This document shows, in pieces, positions 27,294 to 37,724 of a DNA stretch of 64,000 nt; position 1 is the first letter of the stretch, and each line of letters opens with the position of its first letter. Source of the DNA: Pseudomonadales bacterium (lineage in GTDB: Bacteria > Pseudomonadota > Gammaproteobacteria > Pseudomonadales > Pseudohongiellaceae); assembly GCA_023268635.1 (NCBI GenBank), contig JALQUB010000080.1, positions 1-64,000 of the forward strand, read 5' to 3'. The position numbers and the translations under genes are program-made. The notes beneath the pieces are model-generated. The model searched no databases, had not been told where the DNA came from, and saw only the letters and a list, made by a program, of their open reading frames with translations.

Positions 27294-28514
27294 CTAGAGC
27301 GTTAGTCCTTCGAGCTTAGCAACTGTTTGAATATCTTTGTCACCACGGCCAGACAGATTAATAATGATCGACTCTTCAGCTGTCATCGTCGCCGCTAATT
27401 TAAGTGCATAGGCCACCGCATGGGACGATTCCAGCGCAGGGATAATACCCTCGAGTCGAGTCAGCTTATGAAAGGCTTCGAGCGCTTCAGTATCAGTTGC
27501 GTCAACGTAATTGACGCGTTTCAAATCTTTAAGCCAGGCGTGCTCAGGGCCAACACCAGGATAATCGAGTCCGGCGGAGACTGAATGCGTCTCCATTATT
27601 TGCCCGCCCGCATCGGTCATCAAATAGGTACGATTGCCGTGCAACACTCCAGGCACTCCCGCACTCAGTGGCGCGGCATGACGACCCGTCTCAATGCCAT
27701 CACCTCCAGCTTCGACGCCATACATGGCAACTCCCGCGTCATTGAGAAATGGATGGAACAGACCGATGGCATTCGATCCACCTCCGACACAAGCAACAAG
27801 CGCGTCCGGTAATTTACCCAACTGCTCGAGCGACTGTTCGCGCGCTTCGCGTCCGATGATGCATTGGAAATCCCGCACAAGTTGAGGATACGGGTGCGGA
27901 CCAGCCACGGTACCGATTATGTAGTAAGTGGAATCCACATTCGTCGCCCAGTCACGCAACGCTTCATTCATCGCGTCTTTCAAAGTTCGTGACCCTGATT
28001 CCACCGCAACAACATGTGCACCCAAAAGCTTCATACGATAAACATTCGGGGCTTGGCGCTGGATGTCCTCTGCGCCCATGTAAACATAACACTCTAGACC
28101 CAACCGTGCGGCGACAGTCGCACTAGCGACACCATGCTGACCAGCACCGGTCTCAGCGATGATGCGCGTCTTCCCCATCCGTTTTGCCAACAGCGCTTGT
28201 CCGATGGTGTTATTTACCTTATGTGCGCCGGTGTGATTGAGATCCTCTCGCTTCAGGTAAATGCGAGCACCACCCGCAGCCTCGGTGAGACGCTCGGCGA
28301 AATAAAGTGGAGACGGACGCCCAACGTAGTATTTTAAATCTCGGTCATACTCAGCCCAAAATTCTGGATCTTTGGAGACTTCTTCATAGACAGCGGCAAG
28401 CTCTTCAACGGCGGCGATTAATGTCTCTCCGACAAAGGTCCCACCATACGGACCGAAGTGCCCTAGTCGATCTGGACCAGCAAAACCGATCGTCTCATGT
28501 TCTGTATTAGGCAC
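27294..28514 (-). CDS. trpB: Tryptophan synthase beta chain
   Basis: This PLP enzyme condenses indole with serine. The protein has 406 residues. The PLP lysine is Lys99 in [13 protein letters not shown], with the glycine loop GGGSNAIG binding PLP phosphate and [12 protein letters not shown] preceding it. [12 protein letters not shown] is the N-terminal signature. The start is a GTG at 28514 with GGAG six bases upstream, overlapping the trpF stop by eight bases, so trpF-trpB-trpA are likely coupled. Confidence 0.97.
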   Translation of the reverse strand: MPNTEHETIGFAGPDRLGHFGPYGGTFVGETLIAAVEELAAVYEEVSKDPEFWAEYDRDLKYYVGRPSPLYFAERLTEAAGGARIYLKREDLNHTGAHKVNNTIGQALLAKRMGKTRIIAETGAGQHGVASATVAARLGLECYVYMGAEDIQRQAPNVYRMKLLGAHVVAVESGSRTLKDAMNEALRDWATNVDSTYYIIGTVAGPHPYPQLVRDFQCIIGREAREQSLEQLGKLPDALVACVGGGSNAIGLFHPFLNDAGVAMYGVEAGGDGIETGRHAAPLSAGVPGVLHGNRTYLMTDAGGQIMETHSVSAGLDYPGVGPEHAWLKDLKRVNYVDATDTEALEAFHKLTRLEGIIPALESSHAVAYALKLAATMTAEESIIINLSGRGDKDIQTVAKLEGLTL

Positions 28515-29145
28515 TTCTTACTCCTTCTCGAAATTGTCTCATTTTCGCTAAATCTTTGACGCCTTTCTCGCTTTCAATCCCCGAACTCACATCGACGCCG
28601 AATGGGCGCACGACATGAATCGCTTCTACCACATTGCCAGGGTTGAGACCGCCAGCAAGAATCAGTCGTTGTTTCAATTCTGCAGGTAGCAAGGCAGCCT
28701 GAGCCCAGTCGAAGCAATGCCCCGTACCCCCATGATCGCGCGCATCGAAAGCGTCTAGCAGAATAAATTCTGCACCAGCATATTCTTCAAATACTTGTTC
28801 AATGGAAGCTACATCGGTCCCGTCGCGAACGCCTGCAGCCTTCATGTAAGGCAGGCCAAAACTCGCGCAAAAGTCAGGCGACTCATCACCATGGAATTGG
28901 AGTAGATCGATTCGATCCGACGCCAAAACCTCTTCTACCTGCTCACGCTCCGGATCGACGAAGAGAGCAACAACTCGCGTTTTCCCCATCTGTTCCGGTA
29001 ATATGCCACCGATATCACTGGCGGCAATAGCACGACTGCTAGGCGGATAGAAAACCAAACCAATGGCGTCTGCGCCCAATTCGACGGCTAAACTAATCGC
29101 TTCGGGCTGCTTTAAGCCGCACATTTTCAACCAAGTGTCTGACAA
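28507..29145 (-). CDS. trpF: Phosphoribosylanthranilate isomerase
   Basis: This TIM-barrel isomerase of tryptophan synthesis has 212 residues. The general base is Cys9 in KMCGLKQ, the general acid is Asp131 in LLDAFDA, and [10 protein letters not shown] and [10 protein letters not shown] close the phosphate site. The start must be TTG at 29145: a stop lies six codons upstream, GGAGG sits eight bases before it, and the next ATG would remove the first beta strand. It is downstream of truA and coupled to trpB. Confidence 0.95.
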   Translation of the reverse strand: MSDTWLKMCGLKQPEAISLAVELGADAIGLVFYPPSSRAIAASDIGGILPEQMGKTRVVALFVDPEREQVEEVLASDRIDLLQFHGDESPDFCASFGLPYMKAAGVRDGTDVASIEQVFEEYAGAEFILLDAFDARDHGGTGHCFDWAQAALLPAELKQRLILAGGLNPGNVVEAIHVVRPFGVDVSSGIESEKGVKDLAKMRQFREGVRSA

Positions 29146-29206
29146 GCGGCGCGCCTCCTCACTGCCTCTGTGCCTATTCTACCAAGAATGCGGCACAGCG
29201 ACTAAA

Positions 29207-30043
29207 TCAATACTCGAAGAATGGGGGCGGCCTAACATCCACAGGAAGGCCTAAAGACTCCGGATAGAGTACCTGTACTAAATACAGACCATCTGGGGCA
29301 GCCGTCATGGCAGCACAACTCCTGTCGCGGGCCGAGATCAACTCAGAGACCCATTGCACGGATTGTTGCCCTCGCCCAATGACCATCAAGCTACCGGCTA
29401 TATTCCGCACCATGTGCTGAAGAAACGCGTTCGCCTCGATATCAATGAGAACGAACTCGCCGTGCTCCGTGACGCTCACCTTATGTACGTTACGAAATGG
29501 AGTATTGGATTGGCAGCCTGCAGCCCGAAAGCTAGTGAAATCTTGTTCTCCCAACAAAGACTGCGCCGCTTCGTTCATTGCACCAACATCGAGGACGAAC
29601 GGACAATGCGTCACGCTCCCTGATAAAATCGCACTCGCCTGCTGTCTTCGATAAATCACATAGTGATAGCGCCGAGCCGTGGCGGAAAAGCGCGCGTTAA
29701 ATCCCTGATCGACCGTTCGCGCCCACAATATGCGAACCGAACGTGGGAGCAAACTATTAACGCCTCTTGTCCAAGCCTTCTCACCTCGATCGATCTCGCA
29801 GTCGAAGTGAACAACTTGACTAGTAGCATGAACGCCAGCGTCGGTGCGTCCCGCGCAAGTAACTGCAACAGGATGGGCCGCCACTTGACTCAATGCCTGC
29901 TCCACCTCTTGTTGCACGGTTGCGACAGGACAATCACTCCTCGATCCTGCGGCCGCCTGTCGCTGCCATCCACTAAATCCAGAACCATTGTACTCGACCG
30001 CCAATGCGATCCGATGCACAGGATTGACCTCGGGCTGGCTCAA
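29207..30043 (-). CDS. truA: tRNA pseudouridine(38-40) synthase
   Basis: It modifies uridines 38-40 in the anticodon arm. The protein has 278 residues. The catalytic aspartate is Asp68 in CAGRTDAGVHATSQVVHF, with EYNGSGFSGWQRQ at the N-terminus and AFLQHMVRNIAG near the C-terminus. The start is TTG at 30043, overlapping the fimV stop as TTGA; the resulting N-terminus aligns residue for residue with E. coli TruA. A GTG eight codons on, with GAGG upstream, is an alternative. An insertion (about 31-39) is seen after WQRQ. Confidence 0.95.
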   Translation of the reverse strand: MSQPEVNPVHRIALAVEYNGSGFSGWQRQAAAGSRSDCPVATVQQEVEQALSQVAAHPVAVTCAGRTDAGVHATSQVVHFDCEIDRGEKAWTRGVNSLLPRSVRILWARTVDQGFNARFSATARRYHYVIYRRQQASAILSGSVTHCPFVLDVGAMNEAAQSLLGEQDFTSFRAAGCQSNTPFRNVHKVSVTEHGEFVLIDIEANAFLQHMVRNIAGSLMVIGRGQQSVQWVSELISARDRSCAAMTAAPDGLYLVQVLYPESLGLPVDVRPPPFFEY

Positions 30044-31683
30044 GAAGCGCCATCCTTCGAGGATCGCAACTTACTCAATAGGCTTTCAGCCTCTTGCTTA
30101 TGCGCCTCACTCCCCTCTTCGAGCACCTCCGACAGGATTTCGACGGCGCCAGCATCATCGCCCATTTTATGATACGCGTAGGCGAGCTCGAGCTTCGTCG
30201 CAGCCTCTTCTTCATCGATTGCGTTCGACGACGAAGCTTGGGATACCACAGCAGAAGCATTGTCGACATGTTCTTGCGATCCAAACGCCAACTCATCCGG
30301 GTTAAAAGCAGGAGTGATGGGTGTCGCTTGAATACTAACGGAAGGCTTGGGCGTACTTGTCTCTTCCATTGCCATTTTGAGGGATGCCAACTCGCGGTCG
30401 AGCTCGCCTGCGGCAAACGTCCCCTCACTCTCCCAATCTGGGTGGTTCTTTCGTCCGACCTGCTGTGATGAATTAGCAGGCTCGCTATCATTCAAATTCC
30501 GCGCGACCGATGACATCGGTTCTGCCGCAAACTCAATAACCTCATTCTCGCTTTCTTCGTCATCACGTATGGCACTCCGGCGGAATAACAGAAGCACCAC
30601 CACGAGCACTGCAATCACCAATACCAGGAGAAGTATCGTGAAATTTTTAGTATCACTCGGCGCGGCTGTGCTTATCTCTGGGACCTCCGCACGCACTTCC
30701 GCCGCTGCGGCGAGCGACTGAGTTAATTCAGCGAGTTGGGCGTCCTGCAGTCGAATAATTTCTTGCGCCGACACAATCTGGCTCTCAATTGCAGCCAAAC
30801 GGGACATGAATTCCTCACGCTCTCGGGCAACACGAGCGAGTTCTTCCTGACTAATAGCCAACTGGGCTTCAAGCTCAGTAATTCGCCTATCCAACTCCTC
30901 GGTCTCTTCCGACGATGCATCCTTATCGATAGCGACCACCACGCTCAAGCGATCTTCGCTAGATGATTCATTCTGAAGTGAGCCACCAGCTACAGATGAC
31001 GCCTGCGTTTGGTTTTGTAGATTTTGCTCGCGGACGGCGGTTAGAGCCTGCGCCGCATCTAGCTCATTGATTTGTTCAAGACTTGGCAGCCTAAGCACTT
31101 CGCCTGCGTAAAGGCGATTAATATTCCCATCACCAAATGAACGCGGATTGAGTCTCTGAATGGCCAGCATAGTTTGCTGTACCGTCACACTCGAATCTGG
31201 TCTCGCTGCCATAGCGATACTATAAAGAGTGCTACTCCGATCCGTAGTCACTGTTACGGGCGGCGCAGCAACCTCTGTATCGGCGAAAACGGGAGGATCC
31301 AAAAGAATAGTATGCTGGGTGAGCACGCGACCACTCGCCCATCGCGTGTCTAGGACTAAATCAACATAGGAATCGTTAATCGCGGCACTAGACGTCAAAA
31401 CGACATAGGGGATGCCATCGACGCTTTCGATGTCAATCGAAATAGAGGATACACTAGCGACTTTCTCTACCTTAAGTCTCGTGAAATCCTCTTCACTGGC
31501 GATCTGAACTGAAATCTCTTCGAGAGCGGTTTCGCCGAGATCATCGAGCAAGATACGAACGCGCAGGGGTTGATCGATTAGCGAATCAACAAAGAGTCGA
31601 CCTAATTCAACAGCAAACGCACTATTAAAAAACGCGAGCCCGATGACGAGCGCGAATATTCGAGCGGCTATTGAAGAGCGCAT
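30040..31683 (-). CDS. fimV: FimV-like peptidoglycan-binding inner-membrane protein, short form
   Basis: FimV/HubP proteins organise cell poles, type IV pili and twitching. The start is the ATG at 31683 (GGAAG upstream); the longer frame begins with TTG. The 547-residue product has a signal peptide (about 1-24), the FimV N-terminal domain with ELGRLFVDSLIDQPLRVRI, a LysM-like segment (about 150-205) with NINRLYAGEVLRLPS, a coiled coil (about 255-330), a membrane helix (about 345-366), a charged linker, and the FimV C-terminal helix pair ending KLELAYAYHKMGDDAGAVEIL. It is much shorter than P. aeruginosa FimV (over 900 residues) because the acidic cytoplasmic region is reduced. It is in its usual place between asd and truA. 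Confidence 0.92.
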   Translation of the reverse strand: MRSSIAARIFALVIGLAFFNSAFAVELGRLFVDSLIDQPLRVRILLDDLGETALEEISVQIASEEDFTRLKVEKVASVSSISIDIESVDGIPYVVLTSSAAINDSYVDLVLDTRWASGRVLTQHTILLDPPVFADTEVAAPPVTVTTDRSSTLYSIAMAARPDSSVTVQQTMLAIQRLNPRSFGDGNINRLYAGEVLRLPSLEQINELDAAQALTAVREQNLQNQTQASSVAGGSLQNESSSEDRLSVVVAIDKDASSEETEELDRRITELEAQLAISQEELARVAREREEFMSRLAAIESQIVSAQEIIRLQDAQLAELTQSLAAAAEVRAEVPEISTAAPSDTKNFTILLLVLVIAVLVVVLLLFRRSAIRDDEESENEVIEFAAEPMSSVARNLNDSEPANSSQQVGRKNHPDWESEGTFAAGELDRELASLKMAMEETSTPKPSVSIQATPITPAFNPDELAFGSQEHVDNASAVVSQASSSNAIDEEEAATKLELAYAYHKMGDDAGAVEILSEVLEEGSEAHKQEAESLLSKLRSSKDGAS

Positions 31684-31737
31684 AAGTGTTTCTTCCCAAG
31701 CAAAACGCGAGCTGGGATCCAACTCGCGTGCTCTGTT

Positions 31738-32760
31738 TTACAGATACGTTTTTATCAGTTCTTCTGCTATCTGTACGGAATTGAGGGCCGCACCTTTACG
31801 GACATTATCTGAGACGACCCACAGGTTCATACCGTTGGCCATTGAGATATCTTTCCGGATACGGCCGACAAAGACGGGGTCTTTACCAGCAGCGTGCTTA
31901 ACCGCTGTTGGATAACCACCATCGACACGCTCGTCTATGACTTTGACGCCCTTGGCCTTCTTCAATAACGCGCGCACTTCCTCTTCTGAAATCTCAGCAT
32001 GGGTCTCGATCTGAACCGCCTCTGAGTGACCGTAGAAAACAGGAACGCGAACACAAGTTGCACTGACAGCCACCGATTCGTCACCAAATATTTTCTTAGT
32101 CTCCCAAACCATCTTCATTTCTTCTTTGGTGTAACCATTTTCGAGGAATACATCAATTTGTGGGAGCACATTGAAGGCGATTTGCTGCGGATAAACTTCA
32201 CTCTTAGCTTCTCGACCATTCAATAACTCGGCTGTTTGAGAGGCTAACTCTTCAATAGCCGGTTTGCCAGTTCCTGAGACGGCTTGATAAGTCGCCACAC
32301 TGATACGCTTTATACCAACAGCATCATGGATAGGCTTCAATGCAACCAGCATCTGAATCGTTGAACAATTTGGATTCGCAATGATGTTGCGAGCTGGGTA
32401 ATCAGCGATCGCCTGCGGATTCACCTCTGGAACCACCAAAGGAATATCATCGTCGTAACGGAACTGAGAAGTATTATCGATCACTACACAACCAGCAGCT
32501 GCTGCCTTTGGAGCATAGACTTCGGAAATACTACCTCCGGCAGAAAACAAACCAATCTGAGTCTGAGAGAAATCAAACTCCGCCAAGTCTGTCACCATTA
32601 TTGGTTTGTTTTTGTACATCAATTTAGTGCCTGCTGAGCGTTCACTGGCCAAGAGGAACAATTCGTCAACAGGGAAATCTCGCTGTTCGAGGATTTCAAT
32701 CAACGCTTCGCCAACGGCTCCAGTGGCGCCAACGATTGCAACATTGTATTTTTTAGTCAT
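31738..32760 (-). CDS. asd: Aspartate-semialdehyde dehydrogenase
   Basis: It reduces aspartyl phosphate to the semialdehyde for lysine, diaminopimelate, methionine and threonine. The ATG at 32760 gives 340 residues starting MTKKYNVAIVGATGAVG; a GTG four codons upstream is possible. The catalytic cysteine is near residue 132 in NPNCSTIQM, with the histidine in VPVFYGHSEA and the NADP loop GATGAVGEAL. leuD ends only 22 bp upstream; leuB, usually found between leuD and asd in Pseudomonas-type clusters, is absent. Confidence 0.97.
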   Translation of the reverse strand: MTKKYNVAIVGATGAVGEALIEILEQRDFPVDELFLLASERSAGTKLMYKNKPIMVTDLAEFDFSQTQIGLFSAGGSISEVYAPKAAAAGCVVIDNTSQFRYDDDIPLVVPEVNPQAIADYPARNIIANPNCSTIQMLVALKPIHDAVGIKRISVATYQAVSGTGKPAIEELASQTAELLNGREAKSEVYPQQIAFNVLPQIDVFLENGYTKEEMKMVWETKKIFGDESVAVSATCVRVPVFYGHSEAVQIETHAEISEEEVRALLKKAKGVKVIDERVDGGYPTAVKHAAGKDPVFVGRIRKDISMANGMNLWVVSDNVRKGAALNSVQIAEELIKTYL

Positions 32761-32782
32761 TTCGAAACTCACTTAACTCGGG

Positions 32783-33430
32783 CTAATTAGACAGGGTGAA
32801 ATACCAAGGTGATTTATCACGCCACGTCGTTTCGAAGGCGGTGATAGCCGCCGAATCCTCAAGTGTCAGACCGATATCATCAAGCCCATTGAGTAAGCAG
32901 TGCTTACGGAACTGATCGACTTCGAACGGTATAGCCTCGCCATTCGGCTTGCGTACTTCCTGCGCTTCTAAGTCGATTTCAAGTTCATAACCAGGAGTAG
33001 ACTCGACCTCCACAAACAAAGCGTCTATCACCGCCTTATCGAGCACTATTGGTAACAAACCATTTTTGAAACAATTATTGAAAAAGATATCAGCAAAACT
33101 CGGTGCGAGGATTGCTCGGAAACCGTAGTCATCTAATGCCCAAGGGGCATGCTCCCGGCTAGATCCACAGCCGAAATTCTCTCGAGCCAGCAAAATGCGA
33201 GCACCTGCGTAACGAGGTTGGTTCATGACGAAATCCGGATTCAATGGACGAGTGCTGTTATCAGCGTCTGGTTCGCCCTTGTCTAGATAACGATGCTCAT
33301 CAAACAAGTTAGGACCGAAACCAGTTCGCTTAATAGACTTCAGGAACTGCTTCGGAATAATAAAATCCGTATCGACGTTAGCACGATCTAATGGCAGAAC
33401 GAGACCAGATTCATTGGTAAATTTTTTCAT
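32783..33430 (-). CDS. leuD: 3-isopropylmalate dehydratase small subunit
   Basis: With LeuC it isomerises 2-isopropylmalate to 3-isopropylmalate. The protein has 215 residues. Typical segments are [17 protein letters not shown], the swivel-domain loop [14 protein letters not shown], and [13 protein letters not shown]. The stop of leuC is 12 bp upstream, so the two subunits are co-transcribed. Confidence 0.97.
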   Translation of the reverse strand: MKKFTNESGLVLPLDRANVDTDFIIPKQFLKSIKRTGFGPNLFDEHRYLDKGEPDADNSTRPLNPDFVMNQPRYAGARILLARENFGCGSSREHAPWALDDYGFRAILAPSFADIFFNNCFKNGLLPIVLDKAVIDALFVEVESTPGYELEIDLEAQEVRKPNGEAIPFEVDQFRKHCLLNGLDDIGLTLEDSAAITAFETTWRDKSPWYFTLSN

Positions 33431-33442
33431 TTCATTAATCCT

Positions 33443-34861
33443 CTACAACTCGCGCACGTCGACGAAGCGGCCATGAATCGCGGCTGCCGCCGCCATCGCT
33501 GGGCTGACTAGGTGCGTACGGCCACCGAAACCCTGTCGACCCTCAAAATTACGGTTAGAAGTCGATGCGCAATGTTTGCCATCGCCGAGCTGGTCGGCAT
33601 TCATTGCGAGGCACATTGAACATCCCGGCTCCCGCCACTCCAATCCCGCTTCGATGAAAATTTTATCGAGCCCCTCTTCTTCTGCCTGTTTTTTAACGAG
33701 GCCAGAACCGGGCACTACCATGGCTAGTTCAATAGTTGGAGCAACCTTGTGCCCTTGAACAACTTTGGCGGCCTCTCGCAAATCTTCTATTCGAGAATTT
33801 GTGCACGAGCCAATAAAAATACAATCAAGCTGAATATCTTTAATCGCCGTACCACCCTCAAGACCCATGTATTTGAGCGACTGTGTAATGCTCGTGCGAC
33901 GCGATTCGTCAGACTCGTTTTGCGGATCCGGAACATAACCATTCACAGACACAACCATCTCAGGTGAAGTACCCCAAGTAACTTGAGGCTCTATCGCAGC
34001 AGCATCCAGTTCGATGACTTTATCGAAGGCGGCGCCTTCATCACTGCGTAATTCAAGCCAAGCTTCCGCTGCTCGATCCCACATTTCACCTTGCGGTGCA
34101 AAGGGTCGCCCTTTGATGTAATCGATAGTTTTTTGGTCAACTGCGATGAGGCCCGCTCGCGCGCCCGCTTCAATAGCCATATTACAGACAGTCATCCGAC
34201 CTTCAACGCTAAGTGCCTCGATTGCGTCGCCACCAAATTCGATTGTGTAGCCTGTACCGCCAGCCGTTCCGATCTTGCCGATAATCGCGAGCACAATATC
34301 CTTAGCCGTCACACCGGCTTGCAAGCTGCCGTTGACCCTCACCAGCATGTTCTTCGCTTTCTTAGCCATCAGACATTGGGTGGCAAGCACGTGTTCAACC
34401 TCAGAAGTACCAATGCCGTGTGCCAATGCACCTAGCGCACCATGCGTAGACGTATGCGAATCACCACAAACAATCGTCATGCCAGGCAATGTTGCGCCCT
34501 GCTCTGGTCCGACGACGTGAACAATGCCCTGACGAATATCATTCATTGTCATTTCGAGAATATCGAATTCACGGCAATTGTCGTCCAACGTGGTCACTTG
34601 AATCTTCGAGATTGGATCTTTGATCCCATCGATGCCAGCACTACGCTCCGCTAAGGTGGTTGGAATATTGTGATCCGGAGTCGCGAAGTTAGCGTCAGCA
34701 CGCCATGGCTGACGCCCTGCGATACGCAATCCTTCAAATGCTTGCGGAGAGGTTACCTCATGGATCAAATGACGATCGATGTAGATAAGCGCGGTACCAT
34801 CATCACGTTGTTTTACCAGATGGGCATCCCAAATTTTGTCATACAAGGTCTTGCTACTCAT
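33443..34861 (-). CDS. leuC: 3-isopropylmalate dehydratase large subunit
   Basis: This is the aconitase-like [4Fe-4S] subunit of leucine synthesis, with 472 residues. The cluster ligands are the Cys in [13 protein letters not shown] and the two in [32 protein letters not shown] and [10 protein letters not shown] are conserved. It heads the leuC-leuD-asd transcript behind a short A+T-rich 54-bp gap after aroC. No LeuO-type regulator or leader peptide is visible. Confidence 0.97.
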   Translation of the reverse strand: MSSKTLYDKIWDAHLVKQRDDGTALIYIDRHLIHEVTSPQAFEGLRIAGRQPWRADANFATPDHNIPTTLAERSAGIDGIKDPISKIQVTTLDDNCREFDILEMTMNDIRQGIVHVVGPEQGATLPGMTIVCGDSHTSTHGALGALAHGIGTSEVEHVLATQCLMAKKAKNMLVRVNGSLQAGVTAKDIVLAIIGKIGTAGGTGYTIEFGGDAIEALSVEGRMTVCNMAIEAGARAGLIAVDQKTIDYIKGRPFAPQGEMWDRAAEAWLELRSDEGAAFDKVIELDAAAIEPQVTWGTSPEMVVSVNGYVPDPQNESDESRRTSITQSLKYMGLEGGTAIKDIQLDCIFIGSCTNSRIEDLREAAKVVQGHKVAPTIELAMVVPGSGLVKKQAEEEGLDKIFIEAGLEWREPGCSMCLAMNADQLGDGKHCASTSNRNFEGRQGFGGRTHLVSPAMAAAAAIHGRFVDVREL

Positions 34862-34915
34862 TAATTCTCACCACGCTACAATACATTAAGTAAATTGATT
34901 AACTAATTGATTTAT

Positions 34916-36004
34916 TTAGCCTAATTTAGGCTTGTTACTGCGGCTCAATCCGTTTTGCGCACGGTCACGCAAAAAGTGGTCTATTAGCACCAGTGCCATC
35001 ATCGCCTCTGCGATTGGTGTTGCGCGTATTCCTACGCAGGGGTCGTGACGCCCTGTCGTGATCACCTCGGCCGGATTGCCGTCGATATCTATAGAACGAC
35101 CGGGAATTCGAATACTCGATGTCGGCTTCAAGGCTATACTCGCGACTATTTCTTGGCCGCTGGAAATTCCGCCTAATATCCCGCCGGCGTTATTGCTGAG
35201 GAATCCGTCAGGGCATATCTCATCCCTATGTTCACTACCTTTTTGCTTAATCGATGCGAAGCCCGCACCAATTTCGACACCTTTTACTGCATTGATTCCC
35301 ATCAGCGCATGCGCCAAATCTGCATCGAGCCGATCAAATATAGGCTCGCCCAAACCTGCTGGAACATTAGTCGCACACACATCAATTCGAGCGCCGATAG
35401 AATTCCCTTCCTTGCTAAGTGCGGTCATATACTCTTCCATCTCGACCACTTTACTCTTGTCGGGACAGAAAAAGGGATTCTGACTAATCTCATCACGGTC
35501 CACCGACTCTATAGATATAGGGCCTAGCTCTCTGAGATAGCCAAAAATATCGATGCCGCATTCCTGCGCTAACCATTTTTTCGCAACAGCGCCAGCCGCG
35601 ACGCGCATCGCTGTCTCGCGCGCCGAAGATCGACCGCCGCCACGGTAGTCACGAATTCCATACTTCGCCTGATAGGTGAAGTCGGCGTGTGCCGGGCGAA
35701 ATTGGTCTTTTATTTTGCCGTAGTCCTTAGAGCGCTGATCGGTATTTTGTATAAGTAAACCGATTGGCGTACCGGTGGTTCTACCCTCGAAGACCCCTGA
35801 GAGAATTTGCACTTCGTCGTTTTCGCGACGCTGTGTCGTGAAACGCGACTGACCCGGTTTCCTGCGATCTAAGTCACGTTGCATATCAGCGGCAGACAAC
35901 TCCAAACCCGGAGGACATCCATCGATTATGCAGCCGAGCGCGGGCCCATGGCTCTCGCCAAAGCTCGTCACAGTGAATAGCTTGCCAAATGTATTTCCGG
36001 ACAT
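34916..36004 (-). CDS. aroC: Chorismate synthase
   Basis: This is the last shikimate-pathway enzyme; it needs reduced FMN. The protein has 362 residues, with the start motif [19 protein letters not shown], then [29 protein letters not shown]-type flavin-binding segments, [14 protein letters not shown] and [17 protein letters not shown]. It lies between prmB (upstream) and leuC (downstream), with a 114-bp leader that contains two inverted repeats. Confidence 0.97.
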   Translation of the reverse strand: MSGNTFGKLFTVTSFGESHGPALGCIIDGCPPGLELSAADMQRDLDRRKPGQSRFTTQRRENDEVQILSGVFEGRTTGTPIGLLIQNTDQRSKDYGKIKDQFRPAHADFTYQAKYGIRDYRGGGRSSARETAMRVAAGAVAKKWLAQECGIDIFGYLRELGPISIESVDRDEISQNPFFCPDKSKVVEMEEYMTALSKEGNSIGARIDVCATNVPAGLGEPIFDRLDADLAHALMGINAVKGVEIGAGFASIKQKGSEHRDEICPDGFLSNNAGGILGGISSGQEIVASIALKPTSSIRIPGRSIDIDGNPAEVITTGRHDPCVGIRATPIAEAMMALVLIDHFLRDRAQNGLSRSNKPKLG

Positions 36005-36025
36005 CGTCAGCTTAGTCTCTTTGGG

Positions 36026-36067
36026 CCTTAGAAATATTAGCTAAGGTGTTGTTTTAACGGTAAAACA
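36026..36067. repeat. Two inverted repeats in the prmB-aroC gap
   Basis: CCTTAG (36026-36031) is inverted as CTAAGG (36041-36046) with a 9-bp spacer. Directly beside it TGTTTTA (36050-36056) pairs with TAAAACA (36061-36067) around a four-base loop. They lie 22-63 bp before the aroC start. They could be an operator, a weak terminator for prmB (no T-run seen) or a leader structure. Confidence 0.3.
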
Positions 36068-36118
36068 TCATCGGCGCATAATTCTTCGAAGCCGATAACA
36101 AAGGCGCAGCAGTATACA

Positions 36119-36997
36119 CTAAACGAAGGACTCTCTGTAGAGTAGGAGGTCTTCCCGTGTGATTGCCAGCACCCCTTCGCCGCCATACGCGAAATCAAGC
36201 CAAAGCAGTGGAACACCTGCTAAGCGCTCGCTAAGCTGAAGATGGCTATGACCCACCTCCAAAACAAGGAGACCACGATCACGCAGATAGTTCGGCGCTT
36301 CGCGGAGAATTCTTAACGGAATAGCCAAACCCTCATCGTCGCTAAGCAGCCCTAGCTCGGGCTCATGGCCATATTCAGCCGGCAGCTCGGCCACTTCCTC
36401 TGCAGGAACATAGGGAGGATTACTTAGTATTAGGTCGTAACTCGAATGAATTGAATCAAAAAGATCCGACTGTAGGGTTCTAATTTCCCTTCCTAAGCCG
36501 TGCAGCGTGACATTTTCTCGAGCAAGCTCGAGCGCCTCTGCCGACAAATCGGCCAAATCGACACAAGCGCCGTCGAACTCTAATGCTGCTGTAATACCAA
36601 TACAGCCACCCCCGCAGCAAAGATCCAGAATAGATTCTGGCTCCCTATCCAGAAACGGCAGGCTTTTCTCGATTAACAATTCAGCGATTGGAGACCGAGG
36701 AATCAGTGCTCGAGAATCGGCGAGAAATCGCCGTCCTCCAAACCAAGCCTCCCCGACCAAATAAGCCATTGGGGTTCGACTTTCGATTCGGTCTAGCCTT
36801 CTTGTATTCAAGGTCTCAATTTCCGCACTGGATAACCGTCGAGATCCTGCCGCTCCATCATCGTAGTCAAGACCGAGAGTGGCGAAGACCAAGTAGACCG
36901 CCTCATCGAGCGCATTATCAGTGCCATGCCCGAAGAAGATACCTGCCTCCTGAAACTTTTCAAAAGTCGCTTGTATATAGTCGTCTACGGTTATCAT
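36119..36997 (-). CDS. prmB: Ribosomal protein L3 glutamine N5-methyltransferase
   Basis: This SAM-dependent methyltransferase acts on a glutamine of ribosomal protein L3. The start ATG at 36997 (AGGG eight bases upstream) gives 292 residues; the open frame runs to a GTG nine codons earlier. The SAM site is [12 protein letters not shown], the acidic end of strand two follows in [10 protein letters not shown], and the catalytic NPPY motif is [14 protein letters not shown]. The L3-type subgroup is supported by [27 protein letters not shown]-like segments (LLIE here) and by the usual neighbourhood with aroC. It is divergent from folE. Confidence 0.93.
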   Translation of the reverse strand: [292 protein letters not shown]

Positions 36998-37130
36998 AAT
37001 CGGGCCCTTTGTCGAAGCGGCCACATAATACAGTTTTGCGTGCTGCGAGCCGAGTGGATATTATGTACCCGTCCATTGTCGCCCGCTACACCACAGCCAG
37101 ACGGCATCAAAATACTAACGGAGCTACGCT

Positions 37131-37715
37131 GTGAGCGATGACCTAAAGTGCAACAAAGAAAATACCCAGGCGATGAGCCAAGCCTACTTGACGCTTTTAC
37201 AAGAAATTGGCGAAGCGCCCGATAGAGACGGTCTCAGAGATACGCCTTTGAGAGCCGCCAAGGCCATGCAATTTCTCACGCAGGGCTATCACATGAATGT
37301 CGATAGCGTAATCAATGGCGCCTTGTTTGAGTCAGACAACGACGAAATGGTGATCGTCAAAGACATCGAATTGTATTCGATGTGTGAGCACCATATGCTG
37401 CCATTCATCGGTAAGTGCCACGTCGCTTACCTACCGAAGGGCAAAGTCATCGGCCTTTCTAAGATAGCTAGAATCGTCGACATGTTCGCGAGACGACTCC
37501 AAATCCAAGAAAATCTAACAAACCAAATCGCCACCTGCATAGTGGAACAGACTGGCGCGAGTGGCGCTGCCGTCATCATCGAAGCCAAACATATGTGCAT
37601 GATGATGCGGGGCGTGGAGAAACAAAATTCAACAATGACCACCTCCTGCATGCTCGGCGCGTTTAGACGAAGCCAAACAACTCGATCGGAGTTTCTCTCG
37701 CTCATTAGCAAATAA
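37131..37715 (+). CDS. folE: GTP cyclohydrolase I
   Basis: It converts GTP to dihydroneopterin triphosphate, the first step of folate synthesis. The protein has 194 residues. The zinc ligands are Cys85 and His88 in MCEHHMLPF and Cys156 in [33 protein letters not shown] is the conserved core. The start is a GTG at 37131 with ACGGAG eight bases upstream. It is the only forward gene in the right two-thirds of the window; it converges on the DUF4892 gene nine bases away. Confidence 0.97.
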   Translation: MSDDLKCNKENTQAMSQAYLTLLQEIGEAPDRDGLRDTPLRAAKAMQFLTQGYHMNVDSVINGALFESDNDEMVIVKDIELYSMCEHHMLPFIGKCHVAYLPKGKVIGLSKIARIVDMFARRLQIQENLTNQIATCIVEQTGASGAAVIIEAKHMCMMMRGVEKQNSTMTTSCMLGAFRRSQTTRSEFLSLISK

Positions 37716-37724
37716 CACGCAATG

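Noticed and set aside
28507-29207. Possible trp attenuator or leader peptide before trpF
   Set aside because: The 61-bp gap after truA has no Trp-rich short frame and no terminator-like hairpin with a T-run.
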